Shown in pieces: positions 8,975-15,910 of a DNA stretch of 19,820 nucleotides (its first letter is position 1; the number at the start of each line of letters is the position of its first letter). The stretch is taken from the NCBI GenBank assembly GCA_023230175.1, contig JALNXV010000019.1:1-19820 (forward strand). Reading direction: 5' to 3'. The stretch comes from Candidatus Cloacimonadota bacterium. GTDB taxonomy: Bacteria; Cloacimonadota; Cloacimonadia; Cloacimonadales; WRIO01. A program made the translations under genes and the position numbers. The notes under the pieces are model-generated. The model made no database searches and was not told the origin of the DNA. It saw nothing but the letters and a program-made list of their open reading frames with translations.

Positions 8975-8998
8975 AAAAATTTCAAAGTAATTTTGGCT

Positions 8999-9793
8999 TT
9001 ATAGGTAATATTGTTTCTTTCTATCTTCTATAATATCATTCCATTGATTTACCTGTTTATCATAAGAAATATTAGGATCAATAGTAATTATCTTTGTCAC
9101 TTCTTCATATTCACCTAATTTAAATAAGATTTCCCCAAACGGATTACAAATCTGACTCATTCCGGTAAAATAAAATTCCTGATCTCCATTTATCTCTTTC
9201 CCAATGCGATTACAAGTAACCGAAAAAACCCTATTTTCTAAAGATCTTGTTATCATTGCTTGTTGACACCAAGGCAAAACTAAGTTTGAACTATGTGCAA
9301 TAATCTGAGCCCCTTTTAACATCAATGTTCGAGCTGATTCAGGAAAAATCCAATCAAAACATATCATTAGTCCTATATTAATATTATTTTTAGCTTTAGC
9401 TACAATGAAACCTAAATTACCATCCTCAAACCATCTTTTTTCTTCATTAAACAAATGTATTTTTCTATATAAATGAATTGTCCCATCAGGATTGATTAAC
9501 ATAGAACTATTAAATAATCGTCCATTTGAAATCTCAGGAAAACCTATTACATAAGAACAATTATTTTTTTTTGATAATTCTTTAAATGTTAATGTTGTTT
9601 CTCCTCTTTCAAAATCTTCTGCTACAGTCAAAACCTCATCTCTACTATTGAAAACATAACCGGAAGTTGCTAACTCCGGAAATATTATTAAATCTGCTTC
9701 AACTTTATCCACTAATTTTATCATTTTATCTATATTGTCATTCCTATTTAGCAAAGTTGGCTTAAACTGACACAATCCAATTTTATACTGCAT
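8999..9793 (-). CDS. Carbon-nitrogen hydrolase (nitrilase superfamily)
   Basis: This is a cytoplasmic amidase-type enzyme of 264 residues, the usual size for the family. The Glu-Lys-Cys catalytic triad is complete: E40 in FPELATSGY, K111 in YRKIHLF and C145 in MICFDWIFPE. The SLENR motif near 184 is also typical. Members cleave carbon-nitrogen bonds in amides such as omega-amides or N-carbamoyl amines; the substrate here cannot be read from sequence. The start is ATG at 9791-9793, five bases after GGAGG. The earlier in-frame TTG at 9805 overlaps that site and would add a spurious MEDN. It has its own promoter candidate and no tightly linked partner. It may share a transcript with the peptidase downstream, since only a weak AT-rich hairpin lies in the 105-base gap between them. 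Confidence 0.9.
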   Translation of the reverse strand: MQYKIGLCQFKPTLLNRNDNIDKMIKLVDKVEADLIIFPELATSGYVFNSRDEVLTVAEDFERGETTLTFKELSKKNNCSYVIGFPEISNGRLFNSSMLINPDGTIHLYRKIHLFNEEKRWFEDGNLGFIVAKAKNNINIGLMICFDWIFPESARTLMLKGAQIIAHSSNLVLPWCQQAMITRSLENRVFSVTCNRIGKEINGDQEFYFTGMSQICNPFGEILFKLGEYEEVTKIITIDPNISYDKQVNQWNDIIEDRKKQYYL

Positions 9794-9798
9794 ATTAT

Positions 9799-9803
9799 CC
9801 TCC
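9799..9803 (-). promoter_or_regulatory. Shine-Dalgarno site deciding the hydrolase start
   Basis: GGAGG on the minus strand, then five bases, then ATG at 9791-9793. The upstream in-frame TTG overlaps this site, exactly as at the peptidase gene, so the shorter protein is the correct one. Confidence 0.85.
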
Positions 9804-9823
9804 AAGAATTACATTTTTAATAC

Positions 9824-9851
9824 ATAATATCTAAACTAATAAATAAGTCAA
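9824..9851 (-). promoter_or_regulatory. Sigma70-type promoter for the carbon-nitrogen hydrolase
   Basis: On the minus strand, -35 TTGACT (9846-9851, five of six) is followed by a 16-base spacer and -10 TATTAT (9824-9829, five of six). The start site would be near 9817, giving a leader of roughly 24 bases that includes the GGAGG site. No operator-like repeat overlaps it. Confidence 0.5.
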
Positions 9852-9909
9852 GAAAAATGATTAAATCCTAATAACTAAAATTCTCAAAACCCATTCAAAA
9901 AATAAACGA

Positions 9910-9976
9910 ACCTACAGGAGACCTACAGGAAGAAAAAAAAGCATCTTGGAGGTCTCCTGTAGCTTTCCTGTAGGTC
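9910..9976. repeat. Modular palindromic repeat built from an 11-base unit
   Basis: The left half holds two tandem copies of ACCTACAGGA(G/A) at 9910-9920 and 9921-9931. The right half holds two inverted copies, at 9951-9962 and 9965-9976. Two perfect 12-base pairings exist: 9912-9923 with 9951-9962, and 9920-9931 with 9965-9976. They share bases 9920-9923 and are interleaved, so both cannot form fully. A nested alternative pairs 9910-9919 with 9966-9975 and 9923-9930 with 9955-9962 around a 24-base loop containing an A-run. The G+C content is well above its surroundings. It has no place in a known terminator and looks like a REP- or MITE-like intergenic element. It occurs once in this window. 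Confidence 0.75.
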
Positions 9977-10085
9977 ACACAAATATTTACTATAATCTTC
10001 TTAAATATAAACAACGATCTTACATATAATTACAGAAAAATCTATCCAAAAATACTCTTATTTAATACAAAAAACATATTTACAA

Positions 10086-10170
10086 ATCGAGTAGGATGGT
10101 GCGTTAACACTATCCCTCTCACAGAACCGTGCATACGGTTCTCGTACACGGCTCTTGATAAACTTCGGTA
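10086..10170 (-). mobile_element. Group II intron remnant: 3' end with domains V and VI only
   Basis: On the minus strand 10124-10154 forms a domain V-like hairpin. GAGCCGTG pairs with CACGGTTC as an 8-pair lower stem (including G-U), a two-base TG bulge sits on the 3' side, and a short TACG/CGTA upper stem closes a five-base loop. The helper sequence TCTGTGAGAGGG follows. Then comes a domain VI-like stem with GGATAGTG against CACCATCC, where an A-C mismatch could mark the branch-point A. The intron 3' end would be near 10086-10090. Upstream, CCGAAGTTTATCAA is the usual lead-in to domain V. Domains I-III, the 5' GTGYG end and the reverse transcriptase gene are all missing, so the copy is dead. 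The upper stem is a little shorter than in typical 34-base domains V. Identification rests on recalled consensus sequences. Confidence 0.72.
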
Positions 10171-10232
10171 ATTACATATAATAATTAAATAAAACACTAT
10201 TTATATATTTAAATTCTTTAAATGTAAATAAT

Positions 10233-10268
10233 AAAAAAAAACGAGAGATTAAAAAATTAATCTCTCGT
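10233..10268 (-). terminator. Intrinsic terminator after ftsZ (end of the dcw cluster)
   Basis: On the minus strand, ACGAGAGATTAA (10257-10268 read in reverse) and its perfect 12-base complement (10241-10252) form a hairpin with a four-base loop. It is followed at once by eight T (10233-10240). It begins 10 bases after the ftsZ stop codon. This is a textbook rho-independent terminator and the strongest in the window. Confidence 0.92.
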
Positions 10269-10278
10269 TAAAAAACAA

Positions 10279-11472
10279 TTAATTATAATATTTTTTCATA
10301 AATGCCGGTGGTTCACCTTTGTTAAACTCTTGATTGTGATATGTCTTAGAGTTAGATGGTTGAACTGTATCTATTTGATTTGCATTTTGAATTCTTTTCT
10401 GGATTTCTAAAAATTCAGAATCTTGATCTTCTTTCTTTTTAATATGTAATTGTAGAGGAGGTTTAGGAATATCATTTTTTACCGGCATTGCATCAATAGG
10501 AAGAGTTTTAACTGCATCTGAAGGTAATAAACCGGTAGCAATCAAAGTAACTTTTATATCACCTTGCATATTTTCATCCATAATCAAACCGGAAACAATA
10601 TTACCATTTTGACCGGTTTCATTAGTTATAACTTGATTAATTTGGTCAAATTCATCCATCATTAAATCATAACCAGCTGTAACATTAATTAATAAAGCTT
10701 TGCATCCGGATAAGTCAATATCTGAAAGCAAGGGGTTAGCGATCGCATTTCTTGCAGCATTAACTGCTCTATCTTCACCATCAGCAATTCCAATACCCAT
10801 TAATGCATAACCCATATCTGTCATTACAGCTTTAACATCAGCAAAATCTACATTAACATATCCGGAACGATTTATAATATCTGCAATAGCTTGAGCAGCA
10901 TTTGTAATAACATTATCAGCATTTTTAAAAGCGTCTAACAAGGTAACTTTACCATAGATTTTTGAAATCTTATTGTTAGGTATAACAATTAAAGTATCAA
11001 CAATATCTTGAATTTCCTGAATACCTCGACTAGCATTAGCTTTTCTTTTAAGTCCTTCAAAATCAAAAGGTAAAGAAACAATTCCTAAAGTTAAAATACC
11101 CATATCTTTTGCTTTTTTTGCGATTACAGGAGCGGCACCTGTGCCGGTCCCTCCACCCATACCTGCTGCTATAAAAAGCATATTTGTATCAGCTAATAAT
11201 TTTTCGATATCTTCAAGAGATTCTTCAGCAGCTAATCTTCCTTTTTCAGGATCTGCCCCGGCACCAAGACCTTTAGTTATTTTAGCACCAAGATGAATTT
11301 TTGTAGCTGCTTTTGACTTCCCTAAATCTTGAGCATCAGTATTAGCAACTATATACTCAACCCCGGTAATACCGGAATTAATCATTGAATTTACGGCATT
11401 TCCACCGGCTCCACCTACTCCAAGAATTTTTATCTTTGTTGAAAAAGGTGCATCTAAATTTAATTCGACCAT
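10279..11472 (-). CDS. ftsZ: Cell division protein FtsZ
   Basis: FtsZ is a cytoplasmic tubulin-like GTPase that polymerises into the Z-ring at the division site. The 397-residue protein has the nucleotide-binding GVGGAGGNAVN at 18-28 and the tubulin signature GGGTGTG at 106-112. The T7 loop NVDFADV is at 207-213, with the acidic residues that complete the GTPase site of the next subunit. A variable linker runs from about 320 to 385. The tail EPPAFMKKYYN matches the conserved C-terminal peptide (consensus around PAFLR) that binds FtsA. ATG is preceded by AAGGGGGA. It is the last gene of the cluster, 51 bases after ftsA and directly before the terminator. Confidence 0.98.
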   Translation of the reverse strand: MVELNLDAPFSTKIKILGVGGAGGNAVNSMINSGITGVEYIVANTDAQDLGKSKAATKIHLGAKITKGLGAGADPEKGRLAAEESLEDIEKLLADTNMLFIAAGMGGGTGTGAAPVIAKKAKDMGILTLGIVSLPFDFEGLKRKANASRGIQEIQDIVDTLIVIPNNKISKIYGKVTLLDAFKNADNVITNAAQAIADIINRSGYVNVDFADVKAVMTDMGYALMGIGIADGEDRAVNAARNAIANPLLSDIDLSGCKALLINVTAGYDLMMDEFDQINQVITNETGQNGNIVSGLIMDENMQGDIKVTLIATGLLPSDAVKTLPIDAMPVKNDIPKPPLQLHIKKKEDQDSEFLEIQKRIQNANQIDTVQPSNSKTYHNQEFNKGEPPAFMKKYYN

Positions 11473-11523
11473 GAAGTCCCCCTTGATATTTTTAAAATTT
11501 GAATCTTTATCATTTTTTACATC

Positions 11524-12786
11524 CTACAATTCTGCAAAAAATTTTTTTATAGATTTAAAAACATTATTCATTGTATTTGAGTAATTTGCAATAACTGTTC
11601 TTTTTGAAAATACTTTATCATTATTAATTGAATAAAACAACAAACCTATTACTGTAGCAAAATCAGGAGATTCTAATCTTGACACAGCTCCTGAAAATCT
11701 GACAGTTTCAGGATAACCAATTTTACAAGGCATATTGAAAACTTCATCTACAGGTAAATTAATATTTTTAATCAAAGCAGTTCCACCGGTAATTATCATC
11801 CCTGCAGTCAATGAATCTAAATATGGAAATTCAGCTAAGATATTTTTATAACAAGTTTCTAATATTTCATTAACTCTTATTTGTGTTATTTCTGCAATAA
11901 AAGATAATGATTTTGTTACAGCAGCACGTCCACCAATACCTTCGATTAAGACAGTAGCTTCAGGATCTACTTCTGCATTATTTGCATTTCCATACTCAAG
12001 CTTTAATTCTTCAGCAAACTTCGGAGGTGTTCGTAAACCAACAGCAAGATCATTTGTTAAAAGTTTCCCACCTTTAGGCACACATATATTCATTGCCATA
12101 AAACCATCTTTAAATATTGTAATATCTGAAGTGCCTCCACCAATATCAAGTACAATACATCCAAGTTTTTTTTCATCTTCATTCGTAACAGCCTCAGCAG
12201 TGGCAATAGAACCAAGCACAATAGTTGGTTCATCAAAACCTGCCATATCAAATGCTTTTCTTATATTACGTAAATGATTAGCTTCAGCAAGAATTATATA
12301 TGTATGAACTGTCATCGAAAAACCGGTCATACCGATAGGGTTTAGAATTCCTTTTTGTGAATCAATATCATAAACTTGAGGAATACAATGTAATATTTCT
12401 AAGTGTTCAGTACCAGCTTGCATTTTTATAGAATTTTTTGCATCATTAATAACAGATTCTATATGCATTTGGTCAATTTCTGAAGCTTGATTTCCATTTG
12501 CAATAGAAACTCTTCCTGCAGCATTTTTCCCAAATATATGTTGACCGGAAATAGCAGTAAAAATATTTTCAGCAGGAATTTTAGCTTGTTCTTCAGCTAT
12601 TTCAATTGCTCTTTGTATGGATTCGGAGGTTGCTTGTAAATCTCTTACTAACCCATTATCAATACCCATTGATTCAGCAACACCAATACCTTTTATTTCA
12701 ATCTTATTATGCTCTTGTAAAGAAGCAATTATCGCACAGGTTTTAAAAGAACCAAGGTCTATGGCTGTAATAATTTTTTCTTTCAT
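11524..12786 (-). CDS. ftsA: Cell division protein FtsA
   Basis: FtsA is an actin-like ATPase that ties FtsZ filaments to the inner face of the membrane and recruits later divisome proteins. The 420 residues show the phosphate-1 motif AIDLGSFK at 8-15, the 1C subdomain typical of FtsA (about 84-163), phosphate-2 LDIGGGTSD at 213-221 and the adenosine motif GMIITGGTALIKN at about 329-341. The end, NVFKSIKKFFAEL, is a basic amphipathic helix of the kind that inserts into the membrane. ATG follows GGAGG by five bases. It lies between ftsQ and ftsZ, the usual order, after a longer than usual gap of 93 bases from ftsQ that may hold a promoter. Confidence 0.97.
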   Translation of the reverse strand: MKEKIITAIDLGSFKTCAIIASLQEHNKIEIKGIGVAESMGIDNGLVRDLQATSESIQRAIEIAEEQAKIPAENIFTAISGQHIFGKNAAGRVSIANGNQASEIDQMHIESVINDAKNSIKMQAGTEHLEILHCIPQVYDIDSQKGILNPIGMTGFSMTVHTYIILAEANHLRNIRKAFDMAGFDEPTIVLGSIATAEAVTNEDEKKLGCIVLDIGGGTSDITIFKDGFMAMNICVPKGGKLLTNDLAVGLRTPPKFAEELKLEYGNANNAEVDPEATVLIEGIGGRAAVTKSLSFIAEITQIRVNEILETCYKNILAEFPYLDSLTAGMIITGGTALIKNINLPVDEVFNMPCKIGYPETVRFSGAVSRLESPDFATVIGLLFYSINNDKVFSKRTVIANYSNTMNNVFKSIKKFFAEL

Positions 12787-12846
12787 TCTACCTCCGAATT
12801 TTCATATTCACTTTACTCTCATTTTAATTTTTCTAAACCTATGAAC

Positions 12847-12875
12847 CTTTTATCAAAATGTTGATATTTCGTCAA
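12847..12875 (-). promoter_or_regulatory. Possible internal promoter ahead of ftsA-ftsZ
   Basis: In the 93-base ftsQ-ftsA gap, the minus strand reads TTGACG (12870-12875, five of six), a 17-base spacer and TAAAAG (12847-12852, a poor -10). Extra promoters for ftsA-ftsZ are common in other bacteria. The position, just past the ftsQ stop at 12880, supports the idea, but the -10 is weak. Confidence 0.3.
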
Positions 12876-12879
12876 GAAA

Positions 12880-13629
12880 TTATCTTACAATTATTTGATT
12901 TGGGAACCTTAAATCTACTAAAGATTGTTTTTCAAAGCCATGATTTTGACGTAAAAATAAGAATCTTTTAATTTGACTTGCAATTTCATCCATTCCAATA
13001 ATTACTCTACTGCCACTTTCAATATCAACAAAATGTAACACATTATCCCTAAAATAAAACTCTGAAATATCTGAAATTATATTTGGTTGCGAATTTAACA
13101 ACTCATCATAAACCATAAATACATAATCTAATTTTTTATCTTCAACTATTTGACCTGGTAAAAGCTTTTCAACACTAAAACTTAAATTTAAAAAAGGCAA
13201 ATCTTCTTTTAAATATGAATCTGCTTTATCAAGAACTGTCCTATCCTTATCAATAGGGAAAAACTCCCCTTTTACATTTCGAATAAAAAATACTCCAACC
13301 CTTTCAGTTATTGAAATCTTCAAACTTGAAGGAAAAACTTTACGACAATTAACATTCTTAACTCTAATAATGTTATCATATAATGTTTCAATTTCTTTGG
13401 AATTAACATCAAAGATATTCTGATTTATATATGATTGAGATACTGATAGTAAAAAATCTTGACTTAGATATTTATTACCTGTTATCTCAATTCGTTTGAC
13501 ATTAAAAAAATCAATATTTCTTGATATTATTATTACCTTACTAACAGCAAAATATAGTACAATTGCAGCTATTAACCAGTAAAAAAAATATCTACTATGA
13601 CCACGTACTTTTTTTCGTTTTCTACCCAT
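12880..13629 (-). CDS. ftsQ: Cell division protein FtsQ/DivIB
   Basis: FtsQ is a single-pass membrane protein that links early and late divisome proteins and helps control septal wall synthesis. The 249 residues begin with a basic cytoplasmic tail (RKRKKVRGHSR) and a membrane segment at about 13-35. A POTRA domain (about 41-110) follows, opening with the typical FFNVKRIEITGNKYLS and ending in ISITERVGVFFI. The beta-rich FtsQ domain makes up the rest. Sequence conservation is low, as is normal for FtsQ, so the call rests on architecture plus position between murB and ftsA. Its ATG lies inside the end of murB (8-base overlap), with GAGGTT upstream. Confidence 0.92.
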   Translation of the reverse strand: MGRKRKKVRGHSRYFFYWLIAAIVLYFAVSKVIIISRNIDFFNVKRIEITGNKYLSQDFLLSVSQSYINQNIFDVNSKEIETLYDNIIRVKNVNCRKVFPSSLKISITERVGVFFIRNVKGEFFPIDKDRTVLDKADSYLKEDLPFLNLSFSVEKLLPGQIVEDKKLDYVFMVYDELLNSQPNIISDISEFYFRDNVLHFVDIESGSRVIIGMDEIASQIKRFLFLRQNHGFEKQSLVDLRFPNQIIVR

Positions 13630-14515
13630 TTAATATTTTAACCTCTAGCTCCAAATCAATATTAAATTTTTCTTGTATTGTATCTTGAACAATTTTAATC
13701 AATTCAACAAAATCACCAAACTTAGCATCACCTCTATTAATTAAAAAATTCCCATGCTTATGACTAACCATAGCACCACCAATAGTATATCCTTTTAAAT
13801 TAGCTTGTTCAATTAACATTCCTGTAGAAATAGTTTTAATCTCACCATTAGGTTGTATTACTTGAGGATTTTTAAAAAAACAACCTAAATTTGGATATTC
13901 TAATGGCTGAGTTTGTTTTCTTTTAACAATAAAATTTTGAATATTATTTAAGATTTGATTCTTAATCTGATCTTTATTAATTTGATTAAATCTCAAGCAT
14001 AATTCTGTAATAAAACCTATTATATTACTTTTCCGATACTCAAGCTCATTAAAATCTTTCATAATTAGAAAATCTTTACCATTGAAAAACTCTATATATT
14101 CAAAATAATCACTAATTTCTTGACCATAAGCTCCTGCATTCATAAAAGCAAGCCCTCCAAGATGAGCAGGTATTCCTGCTAAAAATTCTAGCCCATATAA
14201 ACCCTTTTTAGCTGCAGTTATTAATAAAGAATTAATATTCCAATTAGGTGTTACAGTAACATAATTGTTCTTTTCATCCCATTTTTTATTTAAAAATAGA
14301 TCACTTATTATTAGATATGTTTCTACATCCCCAATTAAAGTATTAGAACCTCCACCCAAAGGAAAAGGCTTTAATCCTTTTTGAATAGCATAATTATAAG
14401 CCTCAGATATTTCGCTTTTATCTCTTGGGAAACAAAGATATTTCACCTCTCCTACAACATTGAGATGAGACATCTTCTTTAACTTATCAGTTTTGCCGCT
14501 ATAAATAAAATCCAA
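13622..14515 (-). CDS. murB: UDP-N-acetylenolpyruvoylglucosamine reductase MurB
   Basis: MurB is a cytoplasmic FAD enzyme that reduces UDP-GlcNAc-enolpyruvate with NADPH to UDP-MurNAc. The 297 residues carry the FAD loop PLGGGSNTLIGD at about 52-63, GLEFLAGIPAHLGG followed by MNAGAYG at about 108-131, YRKSNI at 160-165 and a terminal LELEVKIL with the catalytic Glu region. In GCFFKNP, residue 212 is Cys where the proton-donating Ser is usual; Cys is also found in some members. Length and motifs fit the type II form. The start appears to be TTG at 14513-14515 with AGGA upstream, 9 bases after murC; this is less sure because the first Met is at residue 15, which would cut into the fold. It overlaps ftsQ by 8 bases. 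Confidence 0.95.
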   Translation of the reverse strand: MDFIYSGKTDKLKKMSHLNVVGEVKYLCFPRDKSEISEAYNYAIQKGLKPFPLGGGSNTLIGDVETYLIISDLFLNKKWDEKNNYVTVTPNWNINSLLITAAKKGLYGLEFLAGIPAHLGGLAFMNAGAYGQEISDYFEYIEFFNGKDFLIMKDFNELEYRKSNIIGFITELCLRFNQINKDQIKNQILNNIQNFIVKRKQTQPLEYPNLGCFFKNPQVIQPNGEIKTISTGMLIEQANLKGYTIGGAMVSHKHGNFLINRGDAKFGDFVELIKIVQDTIQEKFNIDLELEVKILNG

Positions 14516-14524
14516 AATATTATC

Positions 14525-15910
14525 CTACTTATGTTGCTTTATCTGTAAATATTCTTTGCCATATTTATGAATATCACCGGCACCAATGGTAATTAATATA
14601 TCTCCGGGTTTTAATAAATCATCAAGTTTTGTTAAAATATCTTCATTTTCAGAAATATATTCTACATAATGATGACCATATTGTATTGCTGCATCAGCAA
14701 TTAACTTACCGGTTATTCCTTCAATCGGTTTTTCTCTTGCAGGATATATTGGGGCAACAACAAGTAAATCCGCATGATAAAAAGCTCTTCCAAATTCTTG
14801 AGCAAAATCTTTAGTTCTTGAATATAAATGAGGCTGAAACAAAGCTACAATACGATTTTCAGTATTTTCTCTAACACCTTGCAAAGTTACCTTTATTTCA
14901 GTAGGATGATGAGCATAATCATCATAAATTTTTATGTCTTTTGTTTCACCAATAAATTCGAATCTTCTATATACCCCTTTGAATTCTTCTAAGCCTTTTT
15001 TTATATCATCAAAAGGTAAATCCATTTCTATACCTACAGATATTGCTAATAATGCATTCTGTACATTATGCTTACCAATTGTATTAAGCGTAACCTGACC
15101 TAAATTATATTCATTAAATAAAACATTAAAAGTAGTTTTGAAATCTAAAGATTTTACATTAATTGCTCTTACATTTGCTTGACGTGAAAAGCCATACGTT
15201 AAAATATGTTTTTTTATTTCAGGTATAATTGACTGCACTCCCTCATCATCAAGACAGCATATTACAGTACCAAAAAAAGGTACCTTGTTTGCAAAAGTAA
15301 CAAATGCTTCTTTAATATCTGATAAATTTAAATAACAATCCAGATGATCTGCTTCGATATTTGTAATTGCTGAAATAATAGGTGATAAAGTTAAAAAAGA
15401 TCTATCATATTCATCAGCTTCAACTACAATATATTCTCCGGAACCAAGCCTATTATTTGTGCCAAAATTCATAACCTTGCCACCTACTATTACTGTAGGG
15501 TCAAGACTTGCCATACTCAACACCATACCAACCATTGAAGTACTTGTTGTCTTTCCATGTGTACCTGCAATTCCAATTCCATAAGACATTCTCATTAGTT
15601 CTGCAAGCATTTCTGCCCTTCTAATAACCGGAATTTTTAAAGATAGTGCTTTTATGATTTCCGGATTATCATCCCTGATGGCTGATGATCTGACAACTAC
15701 ATCAACATTATCAAACAAGAAATTATTATGACCTTCAAATATCTTAATTCCTCTAGACTCTAAATGATTAGTAACCTCTGATTTCTGCATATCTGAACCT
15801 GTTATCTCAAAACCTTGATTATGTAAAAATTCAGCTATCCCACTCATACCAATTCCACCAATCCCTACAAAATGTATCTTTTTTGTTCTACCCAACATTA
15901 TATTTTTCAT
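14525..15910 (-). CDS. murC: UDP-N-acetylmuramate-L-alanine ligase MurC
   Basis: MurC is a cytoplasmic ATP-dependent ligase that adds L-alanine to UDP-MurNAc, the first step of the stem peptide. The 461 residues have the N-terminal UDP-binding loop HFVGIGGIGMSG at 13-24 and the ATP loop GTHGKTT at 116-122. They also have VVEADEYDRSF (about 167-177), NIEADHLD, and the C-terminal IYDDYAHHPTE and LFQPHLYSRT segments characteristic of MurC among the Mur ligases. ATG follows GGGAGG. It overlaps the murG stop by one base (TAATG), so translation is coupled. No ddl follows murC, unlike in some dcw clusters. Confidence 0.98.
   Translation of the reverse strand: MKNIMLGRTKKIHFVGIGGIGMSGIAEFLHNQGFEITGSDMQKSEVTNHLESRGIKIFEGHNNFLFDNVDVVVRSSAIRDDNPEIIKALSLKIPVIRRAEMLAELMRMSYGIGIAGTHGKTTSTSMVGMVLSMASLDPTVIVGGKVMNFGTNNRLGSGEYIVVEADEYDRSFLTLSPIISAITNIEADHLDCYLNLSDIKEAFVTFANKVPFFGTVICCLDDEGVQSIIPEIKKHILTYGFSRQANVRAINVKSLDFKTTFNVLFNEYNLGQVTLNTIGKHNVQNALLAISVGIEMDLPFDDIKKGLEEFKGVYRRFEFIGETKDIKIYDDYAHHPTEIKVTLQGVRENTENRIVALFQPHLYSRTKDFAQEFGRAFYHADLLVVAPIYPAREKPIEGITGKLIADAAIQYGHHYVEYISENEDILTKLDDLLKPGDILITIGAGDIHKYGKEYLQIKQHK

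Larger units (their letters stand above)
9794..10278. other. Gene-free stretch of 485 bases between ftsZ and the hydrolase gene
   Basis: In minus-strand transcription order this stretch holds the ftsZ terminator (10233-10268), a group II intron tail (about 10086-10170), a modular palindromic repeat (9910-9976) and the hydrolase promoter (9824-9851). The pieces between them (about 9977-10085, 10171-10232 and 9852-9909) are plain AT-rich sequence with no coding frame, RNA gene or repeat that I recognise. Confidence 0.8.

Noticed and set aside
9910..9976. CRISPR repeat or intrinsic terminator at the palindromic element
   Set aside because: The units are adjacent and inverted without unique spacers of constant size, and the T-run on the minus strand sits in the loop instead of after the stem.
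10086..10170. A riboswitch, tRNA or other stand-alone small RNA in the ftsZ downstream region
   Set aside because: The hairpins match the order and sequence of group II intron domains V and VI better, and no cloverleaf or CCA end is present.
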